A stretch of DNA of 64,000 bases from Allocoprococcus sp004560705 (GCF_052065755.1 NZ_JBQHTK010000012.1:12036-76035), one strand, 5' to 3'; positions 8,473 to 16,239 are shown, counted from the stretch's first letter. The notes: generated from the letters alone by a model not told the origin. Translations and numbers: made by a program.

Positions 8473-9132
8473 ATGGAACATCCTGCTATATTATATGAAG
8501 ATAAAGACATTATTGTATGTGATAAACCTGCCGGCATACCGGTACAGACCCGAAGATTCGGACAACCTGACATGGAGAGCATTCTGAAAAATCATCTTGC
8601 TTCTTCCGGCGGATCCAAGCCTCCTTATCTGGCAGTCATTCACAGACTGGATCAGCCCGTATCCGGCCTCATGGTCTTTGCCAAAAATCCAAAAGCAGCG
8701 GCGGCGCTGAACAGACAGCTTATCGGAAATTATTTCTGCAAAGACTATCGCGCTGTCTGCTGCGGCACTTTACCTTCCCCTGGCGGAACTCTGATCGATT
8801 ACCTCGTAAAGGATGGAAGAAGCAACACCTCCCGGGTATGTTCCAAAGACACCCCTCAGGCCCGACGCGCAGAGCTTTCTTACGAAACCGTTGCTACAGC
8901 CAAAGACGCTGACGGCAATACGCTGACCACCGTACATGTTCACCTGAAAACAGGGCGTCATCACCAGATCCGGGTACAGATGGCCCATGCAGGCGCACCG
9001 CTTTGGGGCGATAACAAATACAATCCGGAATTCATACAAAAACCGAGCTATGAGCCCATTTCCCTCAGAGCTTTCCACCTCAGTTTCCTCCATCCGGAAA
9101 CGGGAAAACCGATGAATTTTACTTTAGAATAA
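8473..9132 (+). CDS. RluA-family pseudouridine synthase, no S4 domain
   Basis: A 219-residue protein with the RluA catalytic motif HRLDQPVSGLMVFAK, where the aspartate is catalytic, preceded by VCDKPAGIPVQ and followed by KTGRHHQIRVQMAHAG. It lacks the N-terminal S4 domain found in RluD-type enzymes, which fits the shorter subfamily modifying rRNA or tRNA; the target position cannot be read from sequence. CGGAGG lies 7 to 8 bases before the ATG. It diverges from the CaCA leader, the two promoters lying back to back. Confidence 0.9.
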   Translation: MEHPAILYEDKDIIVCDKPAGIPVQTRRFGQPDMESILKNHLASSGGSKPPYLAVIHRLDQPVSGLMVFAKNPKAAAALNRQLIGNYFCKDYRAVCCGTLPSPGGTLIDYLVKDGRSNTSRVCSKDTPQARRAELSYETVATAKDADGNTLTTVHVHLKTGRHHQIRVQMAHAGAPLWGDNKYNPEFIQKPSYEPISLRAFHLSFLHPETGKPMNFTLE

Positions 9133-9224
9133 CGGTAAAATGTGACAGGATTTCATGAACGGCAAAGCCAATAGCACGATTATTGTTTTTTTTTGCACTT
9201 TCTATTTTTTTGATTTTCATTATC

Positions 9225-9253
9225 TTGTTTTTCAATATTTCTTTTGATACATT
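9225..9253 (+). promoter_or_regulatory. Possible promoter of nagB-nagA
   Basis: TTGTTT, a 17-base spacer and TACATT, about 50 bases before the nagB start. The match is moderate in an AT-rich stretch. Confidence 0.4.
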
Positions 9254-9305
9254 TATCATATGAAGGCATATCATGCCGACAGGTTCATTGAGAAAGGGGA
9301 AAATT

Positions 9306-10031
9306 ATGAAAATCTACAAAACCAAAAATTATGATGCTATGAGTCGCACCGCTGCCAATATTATTTCAGCACAGGTGATCATGAAGCCAAACTGTGTCTT
9401 AGGTCTTGCTACCGGTTCTTCACCGATCGGGACATACAAACAGTTGGTTGACTGGTACAATAAAGGGGATATCAATTTTGCTCAAGTTACGACCGTGAAT
9501 CTGGATGAATATAGGGGACTTACACGTGATAACGACCAGAGCTACTATTATTTTATGCATAAAAATCTGTTTGATCATGTAAATATCAAGGCTTCTTATC
9601 TGCCGGACGGCACCAGAGAAGACGCCGAAGAAGAATGCCATCATTACGAAGAAATCATCCGTTCCCTTGGCGGAGTGGATCTTCAGCTTCTTGGACTTGG
9701 TCACAACGGACATATCGGTTTCAACGAACCGGCTGATCATTTCCCGAAAGAAACTCACTGCGTAGATCTTCAGGAAAGAACCATTGAAGCCAACAAGCGT
9801 TTCTTCGCATCCATTGATGACGTTCCGCGTCAGGCATACACCATGGGGATCGGTACGATCATGCGTGCCCGGAAAATCCTGATCATTGTAAGTGGAGAAG
9901 ATAAAGCTGATATCGTTCGCGATGCTTTCTTCGGCCCGATCACTCCGACTGTACCGGCTTCCATCCTTCAGCTTCATCCGGATGTAACACTGGTAGCAGA
10001 CGAAGCTGCTTTGTCCAGGCTTCCGCAGTAA
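9306..10031 (+). CDS. nagB: Glucosamine-6-phosphate deaminase
   Basis: A 241-residue enzyme with NLDEYRGL and LLGLGHNGHIGFNEP, the catalytic and substrate-binding signatures of NagB. It converts glucosamine-6-phosphate to fructose-6-phosphate plus ammonia. The start at 9306 (MKIYKTKNYDAMS) is set by GGGG 7 bases upstream; a longer frame from 9273 has no ribosome binding site. nagA follows 37 bases later on the same strand, giving the standard amino-sugar catabolic pair for host or microbial N-acetylglucosamine. Confidence 0.96.
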   Translation: MKIYKTKNYDAMSRTAANIISAQVIMKPNCVLGLATGSSPIGTYKQLVDWYNKGDINFAQVTTVNLDEYRGLTRDNDQSYYYFMHKNLFDHVNIKASYLPDGTREDAEEECHHYEEIIRSLGGVDLQLLGLGHNGHIGFNEPADHFPKETHCVDLQERTIEANKRFFASIDDVPRQAYTMGIGTIMRARKILIIVSGEDKADIVRDAFFGPITPTVPASILQLHPDVTLVADEAALSRLPQ

Positions 10032-10068
10032 TATTTGTTCTATACATTAGAAAGAAGGCTGAATAATC

Positions 10069-11205
10069 ATGATTATCAGAAATGCACTTGTTTACGGTGA
10101 AGACAAAACATTTTCCAGACTGGATATTCGAATCGAAGAGGACGTTTTTACGGAGATCTGTCCTTCACTTGCCCCCTCTGAAAATGAATCTGTTCTGGAT
10201 GCAGACGGACTGTATGCCATTCCGGGACTGATCGACATTCATTTTCACGGCTGCATGGGACATGATTTCTGTGACGGTACTGTAGAGGCAATCGATGCCA
10301 TCACCCGATATGAGGCTTCCTGCGGTGTCACATCCGTCTGTCCCGCAACCATGACGGTGTCCCCGGAATCACTGGTGCAGGTTATGGATGCGGCACGTAC
10401 CTATAACGAATCCCCTGCCCGTCCGGGGCAGGCTTCCCTGGTAGGGATCAACATGGAAGGACCATTCATAAGCGAGGCAAAAAAAGGAGCTCAGGCTGCC
10501 GAACACATCCGGCTCTGTGACGAAGCGCTTTTCTGCAGCCTTCAGGAGCGTTCCGGCGGTCTCATCAAACTGGTTGATATCGCCCCTGAGAACGAGGGTG
10601 CCATGGAATTTATCGACGCACTCCACGACAAGGTTACCATTTCTCTGGCCCATACAACTGCAGATTATCAGACTGCCAAAGAGGCCTATGACCGTGGTGC
10701 CAGACACGCCACCCACCTTTACAATGCCATGCCGCCTTTCACTCATCGTGCTCCGGGAGTCGTCGGTGCCGCATTCGACAGTCCGCACTGCCGTGCCGAA
10801 CTGATCTGCGACGGTGTGCATATTCATCCTTCTGTCGTCAGAGCTACATTCCAGCTGTTCGGCGATGACCGTATGATCCTGATCAGTGACAGCATGCGCG
10901 CTGCCGGAATGGAAGATGGTCAATACACACTCGGCGGACAGGATGTTGCCGTAAAGGGGAAATACGCCACACTTGTCAGCGACGGCGCGCTTGCGGGTTC
11001 CGTAACCAATCTGATGGACTGCATGAGAACTGCCGTGAAAGAAATGCAGATCCCTCTGGAAAGTGCCATTGCATGTGCCACGATGAATCCGGCAAAAGCA
11101 ATCGGAATCTATGACCGTTACGGAAGCATTTCCACCGGCAAGATTGCCAATCTGGTACTCCTGGATCAGGATCTGAATCTCAGACAGGTCATCATTCATG
11201 GATAG
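10069..11205 (+). CDS. nagA: N-acetylglucosamine-6-phosphate deacetylase
   Basis: A 378-residue amidohydrolase. It contains the IDIHFHGCMGHDF metal site, GINMEGPFI with the conserved glutamate, the HLYNAMPPFTHRAPGVVGAA loop, CDGVHIHP and the catalytic aspartate in ISDSMRAAGM. It removes acetate from GlcNAc-6-phosphate and hands the product to NagB, encoded just upstream. AAGAAGG precedes the ATG. A strong terminator follows. Confidence 0.96.
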   Translation: MIIRNALVYGEDKTFSRLDIRIEEDVFTEICPSLAPSENESVLDADGLYAIPGLIDIHFHGCMGHDFCDGTVEAIDAITRYEASCGVTSVCPATMTVSPESLVQVMDAARTYNESPARPGQASLVGINMEGPFISEAKKGAQAAEHIRLCDEALFCSLQERSGGLIKLVDIAPENEGAMEFIDALHDKVTISLAHTTADYQTAKEAYDRGARHATHLYNAMPPFTHRAPGVVGAAFDSPHCRAELICDGVHIHPSVVRATFQLFGDDRMILISDSMRAAGMEDGQYTLGGQDVAVKGKYATLVSDGALAGSVTNLMDCMRTAVKEMQIPLESAIACATMNPAKAIGIYDRYGSISTGKIANLVLLDQDLNLRQVIIHG

Positions 11206-11234
11206 TCATACCGGATTTCATACTTTTATATTTC

Positions 11235-11270
11235 AAGAGCTGTGCCTCGTCGGAAGCACAGCTCTTTTTT
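11235..11270 (+). terminator. Intrinsic terminator of nagBA
   Basis: An 11-bp perfect stem (11235-11245 with 11256-11266) followed by a T-run. The mirrored A/T content means it may also serve the convergent HAD gene. Confidence 0.87.
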
Positions 11271-11280
11271 ACACTTTATT

Positions 11281-11943
11281 CTACTTCTCCAATTCTTCCA
11301 CAAGCAAAATCACATCAATCAGGGAATCCACCCGCCGATAGCAAAGCTTCCGAATCTCTTCCGTCGGTTCAACAAGATCCGGCACCATGACCGGAATCAT
11401 TCCCGCCGCATGCGATGCACGAATCCCGGCCGGAGCATCCTCCAAAGCCATGCTCTTTGCAGGGCATACACCGACTGCTTCACAAGCCTTCAGATAGATC
11501 TCCGGATCAGGCTTCGCCTTTGTCACCATATCTCCAAAAACACACCCGTCGAAGTATTCCCATATCCCGGCCTCCGTAAGCTGGCGCGCCGAATACTCCT
11601 GTCTGGATGAAGTGGCAAGTCCGATCCGTATTCCTCTTTCCCTGGCGAAATCCATCAGCTCGCGAACCCCCTTCTTCATGGCGATTCCTTCTGACTCTGC
11701 AATATCATAGAAAACTTTCCGTGTCAGATTGCCGAATTCTTCCATTGGGAAATCCTGACCATAGATGCTTTTAAAATATGCTTCCCGCCGCTTTACATTA
11801 AATCCCAGTGTATGATAAATCTGTTCCCCGACACGCCCATAGCCAAGTGCCGTTCCCGCCTCATTCCAGCTTCGCTGAACCACCCGTTCCGAATCGAAGA
11901 TCAGACCGTCCATATCAAATATCAGCGCCTCCACTTTTCCCAT
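11281..11943 (-). CDS. HAD-superfamily hydrolase (phosphoglucomutase/phosphatase-like)
   Basis: A 220-residue HAD hydrolase with motif I DMDGLIFDSE, motif II LATSS, the lysine in KAKPDPEIYLKA and motif IV ALEDAPAGIRASHAAG. The cap is the alpha-helical type (class I) as in beta-phosphoglucomutase and sugar-phosphate phosphatases. The exact substrate is not readable. Its ATG overlaps the stop of the small upstream gene (TGATG), so the two are translationally coupled. Confidence 0.88.
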   Translation of the reverse strand: MGKVEALIFDMDGLIFDSERVVQRSWNEAGTALGYGRVGEQIYHTLGFNVKRREAYFKSIYGQDFPMEEFGNLTRKVFYDIAESEGIAMKKGVRELMDFARERGIRIGLATSSRQEYSARQLTEAGIWEYFDGCVFGDMVTKAKPDPEIYLKACEAVGVCPAKSMALEDAPAGIRASHAAGMIPVMVPDLVEPTEEIRKLCYRRVDSLIDVILLVEELEK

Positions 11944-12104
11944 CAGAACTCAATTCCTTTTCCCATGGCGTCCTTCAGATAAGTGGTGACATCCTCCAGT
12001 TTATCAAGAATCTCTTCTCTCTCTTCCCAATCATCACCTGACATATCCACATTCACCAGTGCCTGCTTGATTTTCTTTATCTGTTTAATCAAATCTTCTG
12101 TCAT
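11943..12104 (-). CDS. Small acidic protein coupled to HAD gene
   Basis: A 53-residue frame starting MTEDLIKQIKKIKQALVNVD and ending KDAMGKGIEF, predicted to be mostly helical. GGGGAG lies 8 bases before the ATG, and its TGA shares a base with the ATG of the HAD hydrolase, which is good evidence that it is translated. I do not recognise the family. A promoter-like TTGTCT/TAAAAT pair with an 18-base spacer lies about 90 to 120 bases upstream. It is the last chromosomal gene before the integrated element. Confidence 0.62.
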   Translation of the reverse strand: MTEDLIKQIKKIKQALVNVDMSGDDWEEREEILDKLEDVTTYLKDAMGKGIEF

Positions 12105-12243
12105 CGTATGCTCCCCTTTCTCGATATCTGCCTCAACATGGAATATCCGGAGCAGGCCTCGAATTCACAACATGCCTGCTCTTTATGGTTCTATTTTACT
12201 ATACTCTCAGGGGAATAGACAAGACCGTTCACAAATTCTAAAG

Positions 12244-12258
12244 AAAACTTAATATTTT
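12244..12258. repeat. attL: 15-bp direct repeat
   Basis: AAAACTTAATATTTT, repeated exactly at 21783-21797 in the same orientation, with flanks that differ on both sides. The pair brackets an integrase at this end, so I read it as the integration core. The restored site would be intergenic. Confidence 0.78.
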
Positions 12259-12361
12259 GAAGCTATTATTTTATTGTTGTTTATCATAATTTAAAAAGCT
12301 ATGATTCACCATACTTTTCACGATTCTTCTATTTGTCATGATTTATCTCCATATATGCAAT

Positions 12362-12380
12362 CTTGGACAAATATTGGACA
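12362..12380 (+). other. Candidate integrase arm-type site, left
   Basis: Two TTGGACA copies 12 bases apart. The 19-base block recurs with one mismatch at 21636-21654 in the same orientation near the other end. Paired direct repeats inside both ends fit arm-type binding sites of tyrosine integrases. Confidence 0.5.
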
Positions 12381-12383
12381 TAC

Positions 12384-12408
12384 AAAAAGGCAGCTTGGCT
12401 GCTGCCCC
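12384..12408 (-). terminator. Terminator after integrase
   Basis: Minus-strand GGCAGC/GCTGCC stem (12401-12406 with 12389-12394) followed by TTTTT, starting a few bases past the integrase stop. Confidence 0.7.
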
Positions 12409-12410
12409 TA

Positions 12411-13532
12411 TCAAAATACATTTGCAATTTTTTCCATTTCATCAGCTTTCGTATCTGGCAGCACATGACTATACAGATCCATTGTCATGGTCAATGAGCT
12501 GTGACCAAGTATTGTCTTTAATACCTGTGGTTGCATTCCGGCTTCTATTGCTCTGGTAGCAAATGTATGCCGGAACACATGCGCTGTAATACGCGGGAAG
12601 TCATGGCCTGCTGCCGTGATCTGCTTCGTTATCCGATCGATTTCATATTGCACCCGCTGTCTTCCTAAAGGCTCTCCCTTTTCGGTACAGAATAAATATC
12701 TGTCTATCCGCTCCACCTTAAATCCCCAGAATTTTCTCTGATTCTCCAGAAGTTCACACAAGGCAGCAGTCAGCGGAATATCTCTGTTCGAAGTCTTCGT
12801 CTTGGGATCGCATTCCATATATCCCTCATTGTTGATATAAAGCAAGGTTCTCTGTATATGGATCACATTCTTTCTCTTGTCAATATCCGTGTATTTCAGT
12901 CCCGTGATTTCCCCAATCCGCATTCCAGTGCGAAGCATCACCGCGAACAAATTATATAAATAGCTGTCTTTTGCATATTCCATAAATAATGTCTGCTGTT
13001 CTTTTGTCATAGCTTGCCTTTCTTTCTTTTCCTTCTGTCTTGGAAGAGTGGCCAAAGGAACCGGATTTCGTTCTATCAGTCCGTTTCTCATGGCCTGCTT
13101 TAAACACCCATTAAGTATCGCCTTCACTAATTTTATACTGGAAAGTGTGTACTCATTATCTACCAGATCATTGTACAGCTTTTGAATGTGCTCCCCTCTG
13201 ATATCAGAAATAAGATTGCTTCCCATGCGTTCCTTGATCGCGAAGTTGTAATAATTCTGATAGTTTGTGTAAGTCCCCGTTTTTACCTGGTTCTTTTTGT
13301 ACTCCTCCATCCACGTTGTAAACCAGTCATTCAGCGTGATTTTCTTCTTATCCGCATAGATTCCATGCTCCAGCTTGTATTTAAGCTCTGTCATGGCTTT
13401 CTGCGTCTTTGTTACGGTTTCCCCGTGAACCGTATATGTTTTATGCTGGTAGGTAAAACGCCCCTCGAAGCCGTCTTTGCTTCTCTGCCTGATTCCCTTT
13501 GGCAGCTTACGCCCTCTGTTATCTGTTGCCAT
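12411..13532 (-). CDS. int: Tyrosine recombinase/integrase, Tn916-like
   Basis: A 373-residue integrase. Residues about 1-60 form the arm-binding domain seen in Tn916 Int (RGRKLPKGIRQRSKDGFEGR, HKTYTVHG). A SAM-like core-binding domain follows (LNDWFTTWMEEYKKNQ). The catalytic domain shows RTGMRIGEITGL with the first arginine, HVFRHTFATR with the H-x-x-R pair, GHSSLTMTMDLYSHV with the final histidine and tyrosine nucleophile. All catalytic residues are present. The start at 13532 has AAGGGAG 6 bases upstream. It catalyses integration and excision at the 15-bp core. Confidence 0.96.
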   Translation of the reverse strand: MATDNRGRKLPKGIRQRSKDGFEGRFTYQHKTYTVHGETVTKTQKAMTELKYKLEHGIYADKKKITLNDWFTTWMEEYKKNQVKTGTYTNYQNYYNFAIKERMGSNLISDIRGEHIQKLYNDLVDNEYTLSSIKLVKAILNGCLKQAMRNGLIERNPVPLATLPRQKEKKERQAMTKEQQTLFMEYAKDSYLYNLFAVMLRTGMRIGEITGLKYTDIDKRKNVIHIQRTLLYINNEGYMECDPKTKTSNRDIPLTAALCELLENQRKFWGFKVERIDRYLFCTEKGEPLGRQRVQYEIDRITKQITAAGHDFPRITAHVFRHTFATRAIEAGMQPQVLKTILGHSSLTMTMDLYSHVLPDTKADEMEKIANVF

Positions 13533-13571
13533 AGTATCTCCCTTCCCTGCCATGCGGCAGCAGTCAATTAA

Positions 13572-13869
13572 TGCTTGAAGGAGCTATCCGACCGTTGTAT
13601 AATCGAGATAGCCCCGTATTGTGTGTACTGGGTTATGCTTATTTGCCCCTCTGGTGTTGCCGCACCTCTGGGGCGTTTATATTCCTCCTTTCCCTGCTGT
13701 CCCGTTCCTGTGTTGGCGCGCCATTCCGGGGATATCCGTAATTAATTCTCACTTAAACCAAAAACCGCACGCCCGGCAAAGGCCGACGCTTTACCGGGTA
13801 TCTAAGGAATTTCGAACGTTTTTGCTTATTATCAGTTACTTTTTTCGGCTATTTCATGCGGTATCGTTT
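13572..13869. other. Gene-free stretch with two hairpins
   Basis: No convincing gene. An imperfect hairpin lies at 13645-13674 (5 + 4 bp) and a second at 13772-13798. The second is followed on the minus strand, after 7 bases, by TTTTT, so it may terminate the transcript of the upstream small genes. GGTTATGCTTATTT near 13631 recurs near 20364, and GCTGTCCCGTTCCT at 13696 recurs at 15207, both inside the element; their meaning is unknown. Confidence 0.45.
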
Positions 13870-14052
13870 TTAATAAGCCACATCACCTCCCCGAATCAGT
13901 TTCCTATCATCAAACCATTTCACACTCCCACCTTTGAAATTCGTCTTGGGCTTCGGAATGGATGATATACCTATCCGGTTAACAACACCATCTTTTACTT
14001 CAACAGCAAATTCTACTACACATCTTTGATTATGCATTTCGTTCTGTCTCAT
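13870..14052 (-). CDS. Small protein of unknown function (60 aa)
   Basis: A 60-residue frame starting MRQNEMHNQRCVVEFAVEVK and ending KWFDDRKLIRGGDVAY. It is supported by GGAGG 8 bases before the ATG at 14052. No membrane segment or known motif is visible; it may be a small beta-rich protein. It is part of the leftward series of small element genes between the regulatory hub at 15.2-15.4 kb and the integrase. No function can be proposed. Confidence 0.6.
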   Translation of the reverse strand: MRQNEMHNQRCVVEFAVEVKDGVVNRIGISSIPKPKTNFKGGSVKWFDDRKLIRGGDVAY

Positions 14053-14072
14053 ATCGCTTTACCTCCACGTTA

Positions 14073-14450
14073 TCATTGCCTGGCCGCTTCTGTTTTTTTA
14101 TTCAATTTCCGACGTATCCTCAGCACATAATTTAGGTGTTTTAAAAAAACATAGGTTTCAAAGCGAATAGTTTTCACATAATCAGCAAATTCTTTTCTTT
14201 GTTCGTCACTAACCATCAAATACCACTTAACAATTTTATAATTTAATTCATAATTTACATTATCTATGTTTAGGATAATCAAATCTTGATTGTGGCAGTA
14301 GTAAGAAACTACATCTTCCGCTTTTCCAAGTGCAATTACCCACTCAGGTATCCACGCCTTTCTACATGATGCTATTCTAAGTTCTTCGTTTATAAATCTG
14401 TAGGCCAATGATTTATACGTCCTTTCTTCTTGCGAAAGGGCAGCAGTCAT
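14073..14450 (-). CDS. Unknown basic protein (125 aa)
   Basis: A 125-residue protein with a hydrophilic, lysine/arginine-rich C-terminus (LRIRRKLNKKTEAARQ) and a central YELNYKIVKWYLMVSDEQRK region. AAAGGG lies about 14 bases before the ATG, which is farther than usual. I see no recognisable domain. Base composition is AT-richer than the flanking chromosome, as for other element genes. It lies downstream of an inverted repeat at 14494-14524. Confidence 0.55.
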   Translation of the reverse strand: MTAALSQEERTYKSLAYRFINEELRIASCRKAWIPEWVIALGKAEDVVSYYCHNQDLIILNIDNVNYELNYKIVKWYLMVSDEQRKEFADYVKTIRFETYVFLKHLNYVLRIRRKLNKKTEAARQ

Positions 14451-14493
14451 GTTATAATCTGCTTAACCCTTTCTAGTTGTGTTTGGGTTACGC

Positions 14494-14524
14494 GCCCCTA
14501 CAAGAGGACCGGTCTTGTAAGGGC
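14494..14524. repeat. Inverted repeat between small element genes
   Basis: GCCCCTACAAGA (14494-14505) and TCTTGTAAGGGC (14513-14524) form a near-perfect 12-bp stem with a 7-base loop. A T-rich tail follows on the plus strand, so it could terminate rightward transcripts or shape the leftward mRNA between two genes. Confidence 0.55.
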
Positions 14525-14529
14525 TTTTC

Positions 14530-14718
14530 TTATAGGTCCTGACCGTTTCTTGGGATATAATCTCGGTATCTCTCCATAACAGAATCAGAAACCCCATTTT
14601 TATAAACCTTCCGAATGTCAATCACGCCTATTGCCATTTTCAGTTGCTTAATCAAGGCCGCCCTGCCATCCACAAGTGTGCTTTTCCTGTTTCCAGAATA
14701 TTCAATCCGGTACCGCAT
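14530..14718 (-). CDS. Small protein of unknown function (62 aa)
   Basis: A 62-residue frame starting MRYRIEYSGNRKSTLVDGRA and ending RYRDYIPRNGQDL. GGGGG lies 7 bases before the ATG. It is basic and soluble-looking, with a possible beta-hairpin start and one helix (RAALIKQLKMAIGVIDI). No family is recognised. The gene upstream ends 14 bases before, so they are probably co-transcribed from the promoter at 15.25 kb. Confidence 0.58.
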   Translation of the reverse strand: MRYRIEYSGNRKSTLVDGRAALIKQLKMAIGVIDIRKVYKNGVSDSVMERYRDYIPRNGQDL

Positions 14719-14732
14719 GGAATATCCCCCTT

Positions 14733-15065
14733 TTATGCGATTGCCTGTACCTGGGATTCTCCGAAGAACCGGGCTTTATATGTTGCGCCATCTCCCTTAC
14801 TCCCCCAGATCAGATTACAACCAAACAATGCTTTTGATCCGTGGATCACTTCATAGCCGGCTTTCTTCCAATCGCTCCATGTAGCTGTTTTCTCTGTAAC
14901 GCCTGCTGCCATCTTTGCCGCCAGAATACGCTTTTCATTAATCTCTGCTGCTTTTGCACTTAACCATGCTCTATGCAGGCATTCCGCAAAGCTCAGATCA
15001 GTGAACTTGTGGAAGAGCTCCCACGCCTTCAGCATGATTCTTCTTAAATCGAATTTCTTCATCAT
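14733..15065 (-). CDS. Unknown mobile-element protein (110 aa)
   Basis: A 110-residue protein with an N-terminal helical segment RIMLKAWELFHKFTDLSFAE followed by HRAWLSAKAAE. I have the impression this segment recurs in Clostridial phage and conjugative-element proteins. The C-terminal half (SDWKKAGYEVIHGSKALFG, GDGATYKARFF) looks like a separate small domain. The start at 15065 has AGGTGG 5 to 6 bases upstream. First gene downstream of the leftward promoter that overlaps RHH operator 1. Function unknown. Confidence 0.62.
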   Translation of the reverse strand: MMKKFDLRRIMLKAWELFHKFTDLSFAECLHRAWLSAKAAEINEKRILAAKMAAGVTEKTATWSDWKKAGYEVIHGSKALFGCNLIWGSKGDGATYKARFFGESQVQAIA

Positions 15066-15233
15066 GTATGCCACCTTTCAATAATTTAGATATCGGATCG
15101 GACTGCCCTCGGATCATCTTCGTTCCTATTGCCCGCCAGGCTCAAAGGGATATGGTTCCGAGTATCGGACGCTTTCGGCATTCACGGCCTTTCACCGCTT
15201 CTTCCGGCTGTCCCGTTCCTTATCTTTGATTAT

Positions 15234-15262
15234 ATTATACTATGTACGTGGTATTTTGTCTA
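15234..15262 (-). promoter_or_regulatory. Leftward promoter overlapping RHH operator 1
   Basis: Minus strand TAGACA (15262-15257), a 17-base spacer, TATAAT (15239-15234). Operator 1 fills the spacer, so binding of the RHH protein should block the leftward small-gene transcript. Confidence 0.65.
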
Positions 15263-15331
15263 TTGACATAACCCACAAATTATGTACGTAGTATCTCGTT
15301 AATTTTTGGGTACTTTTACTATGTACGTAGT
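15239..15331. promoter_or_regulatory. Three spaced palindromic operators
   Basis: Near-palindromes of the form A(C/T)TATGTACGT(A/G)GT start at 15239, 15279 and 15318, 39 to 40 bases apart (close to four helical turns). The third lies just upstream of an extended -10 (TGATATAAT, 15342-15350) that would drive the ribbon-helix-helix gene, the first within the divergent promoter. This spacing suits cooperative binding along one DNA face. Confidence 0.72.
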
Positions 15332-15421
15332 TGTTGAAATGTGATATAATTTCATTGTAAGGTGGAGAAGGAACACTTTAATTCAGGGCGCCAATTTATC
15401 ATCCAGAAAGGAGATCCAACA

Positions 15422-15628
15422 ATGAGTAATAGTGAAAGAAAAACCGAATATAATATCAAATACGCAAAAGACAAACTAAAACGTATCCCGCTGGACGTAC
15501 AAAAGGAAAAATATGAAGAGATTAAAACAGCCGCCACGGCAGCAGGCAAAACAGTAAATGGATATATTAAAATAGCGATAGATGAGCGCATGGAACGTGA
15601 CGCAAATACGCAGTATTCTCAAACTTAA
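15422..15628 (+). CDS. Ribbon-helix-helix (CopG/Arc-like) regulator
   Basis: A 68-residue protein starting MSNSERKTEYNIKYAKDKLK. The segment LKRIPLDVQKEKYEEIKTAA then GKTVNGYIKIAIDERME has the beta-strand/helix/helix pattern of RHH DNA-binding dimers. The start at 15422 is fixed by AAGGAGATCCAACA directly upstream; longer frames are not supported. Three palindromic operators lie in its promoter region, so I infer autoregulation and control of the divergent small-gene operon. It could also control copy number, as CopG proteins do. Confidence 0.78.
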   Translation: MSNSERKTEYNIKYAKDKLKRIPLDVQKEKYEEIKTAATAAGKTVNGYIKIAIDERMERDANTQYSQT

Positions 15629-15657
15629 TATACTCAGCGCCTTTTGTCGCCCAGTCC

Positions 15658-15686
15658 TTGCGTACTGCTGCCAGATATGTTATAGT
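15658..15686 (+). promoter_or_regulatory. Promoter of antitoxin RNA
   Basis: TTGCGT (15658-15663), a 17-base spacer, TATAGT (15681-15686). Same -35 sequence as the antitoxin promoter near 53028. Confidence 0.65.
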
Positions 15687-15691
15687 AAAGA

Positions 15692-15787
15692 CACAAAAAG
15701 GGAAACCGGAAGCGGCTTACCTCGAATAATTTAGCTAATGTTCTATGACATCAGCCGTCACTATTGGCAGTAGTGGCGGCTATTTTC
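15692..15787 (+). ncRNA. Candidate type I antitoxin RNA
   Basis: A predicted RNA of about 95 bases from the promoter at 15658-15686 to a strong hairpin (15754-15763 with 15771-15780) followed by TATTTT. Its 3' end overlaps the 3' end of the convergent toxin gene, the arrangement of txpA/RatA and bsrG/SR4. Confidence 0.6.
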
Positions 15788-15872
15788 GTGTCCCCTTGAA
15801 AATCTGATAACACAGACCTACAAGGGCAACCAAGAGTATACAAAACTGAATCAGATCAGAATATGTAACCAT
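15780..15872 (-). CDS. Holin-like type I toxin peptide
   Basis: A 30-residue peptide starting MVTYSDLIQFCILLVALVGL and ending in a basic tail IFKGTRK: one membrane span with charged ends, typical of the holin-like type I toxin group of Firmicutes. The SD AGGAGGG lies 7 bases before the ATG. Upstream, GGAGGG and CCCTCC can pair into a hairpin next to the SD, as in translationally silenced toxin mRNAs. A promoter (TTGATT at 15985-15980, 17 bases, TAAAAT at 15962-15957) drives a leader of about 80 bases. A close relative is fused to a parvulin fragment at 57.97-58.26 kb. Confidence 0.82.
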   Translation of the reverse strand: MVTYSDLIQFCILLVALVGLCYQIFKGTRK

Positions 15873-16020
15873 GTTATCGCCCTCCTTTCTTTCGTCCGGA
15901 GGGTGTTCCCTCCGTAAAGAAGGGTAAGCCGCCTCGCTCTGGTTTCCCATGCCGAGATTTTATCATATTCCAATCAGGGAATCAATGTCCTGCTGCCATC
16001 TTCAAAATCTTTGTATAGTA

Positions 16021-16239
16021 TTACATAAACCCTTTCATCAACCCTTTATGTACTTGCTTCGCTCGGGCTTTGTCCTTGCTTTCCAGCTCGTTAAATACTT
16101 CCAACCAGAGCTTGGCCATCTTCAACTGATCCCTGGTCTTTCTCCTGCTCTCCCCGCTCTTTATACCGCCTTTCCTTCCCATTTCCCGTAGTTCCTCCGG
16201 GCTTCGCTCGCTGTTCGGTATTAAATTATGGTCGTTCAT
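16021..16239 (-). CDS. KGG-motif protein (72 aa)
   Basis: A 72-residue protein with RSPEELREMGRKGGIKSGES followed by RRKTRDQLKMAK, the KGG-type motif common in small proteins of Clostridial phages and integrated elements. The C-terminal half is an amphipathic helix (WLEVFNELESKDKARAKQ). Such proteins often sit near packaging or replication genes, but no activity is established. It lies between the toxin locus and the iteron-like cluster of the element. Confidence 0.65.
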   Translation of the reverse strand: MNDHNLIPNSERSPEELREMGRKGGIKSGESRRKTRDQLKMAKLWLEVFNELESKDKARAKQVHKGLMKGFM

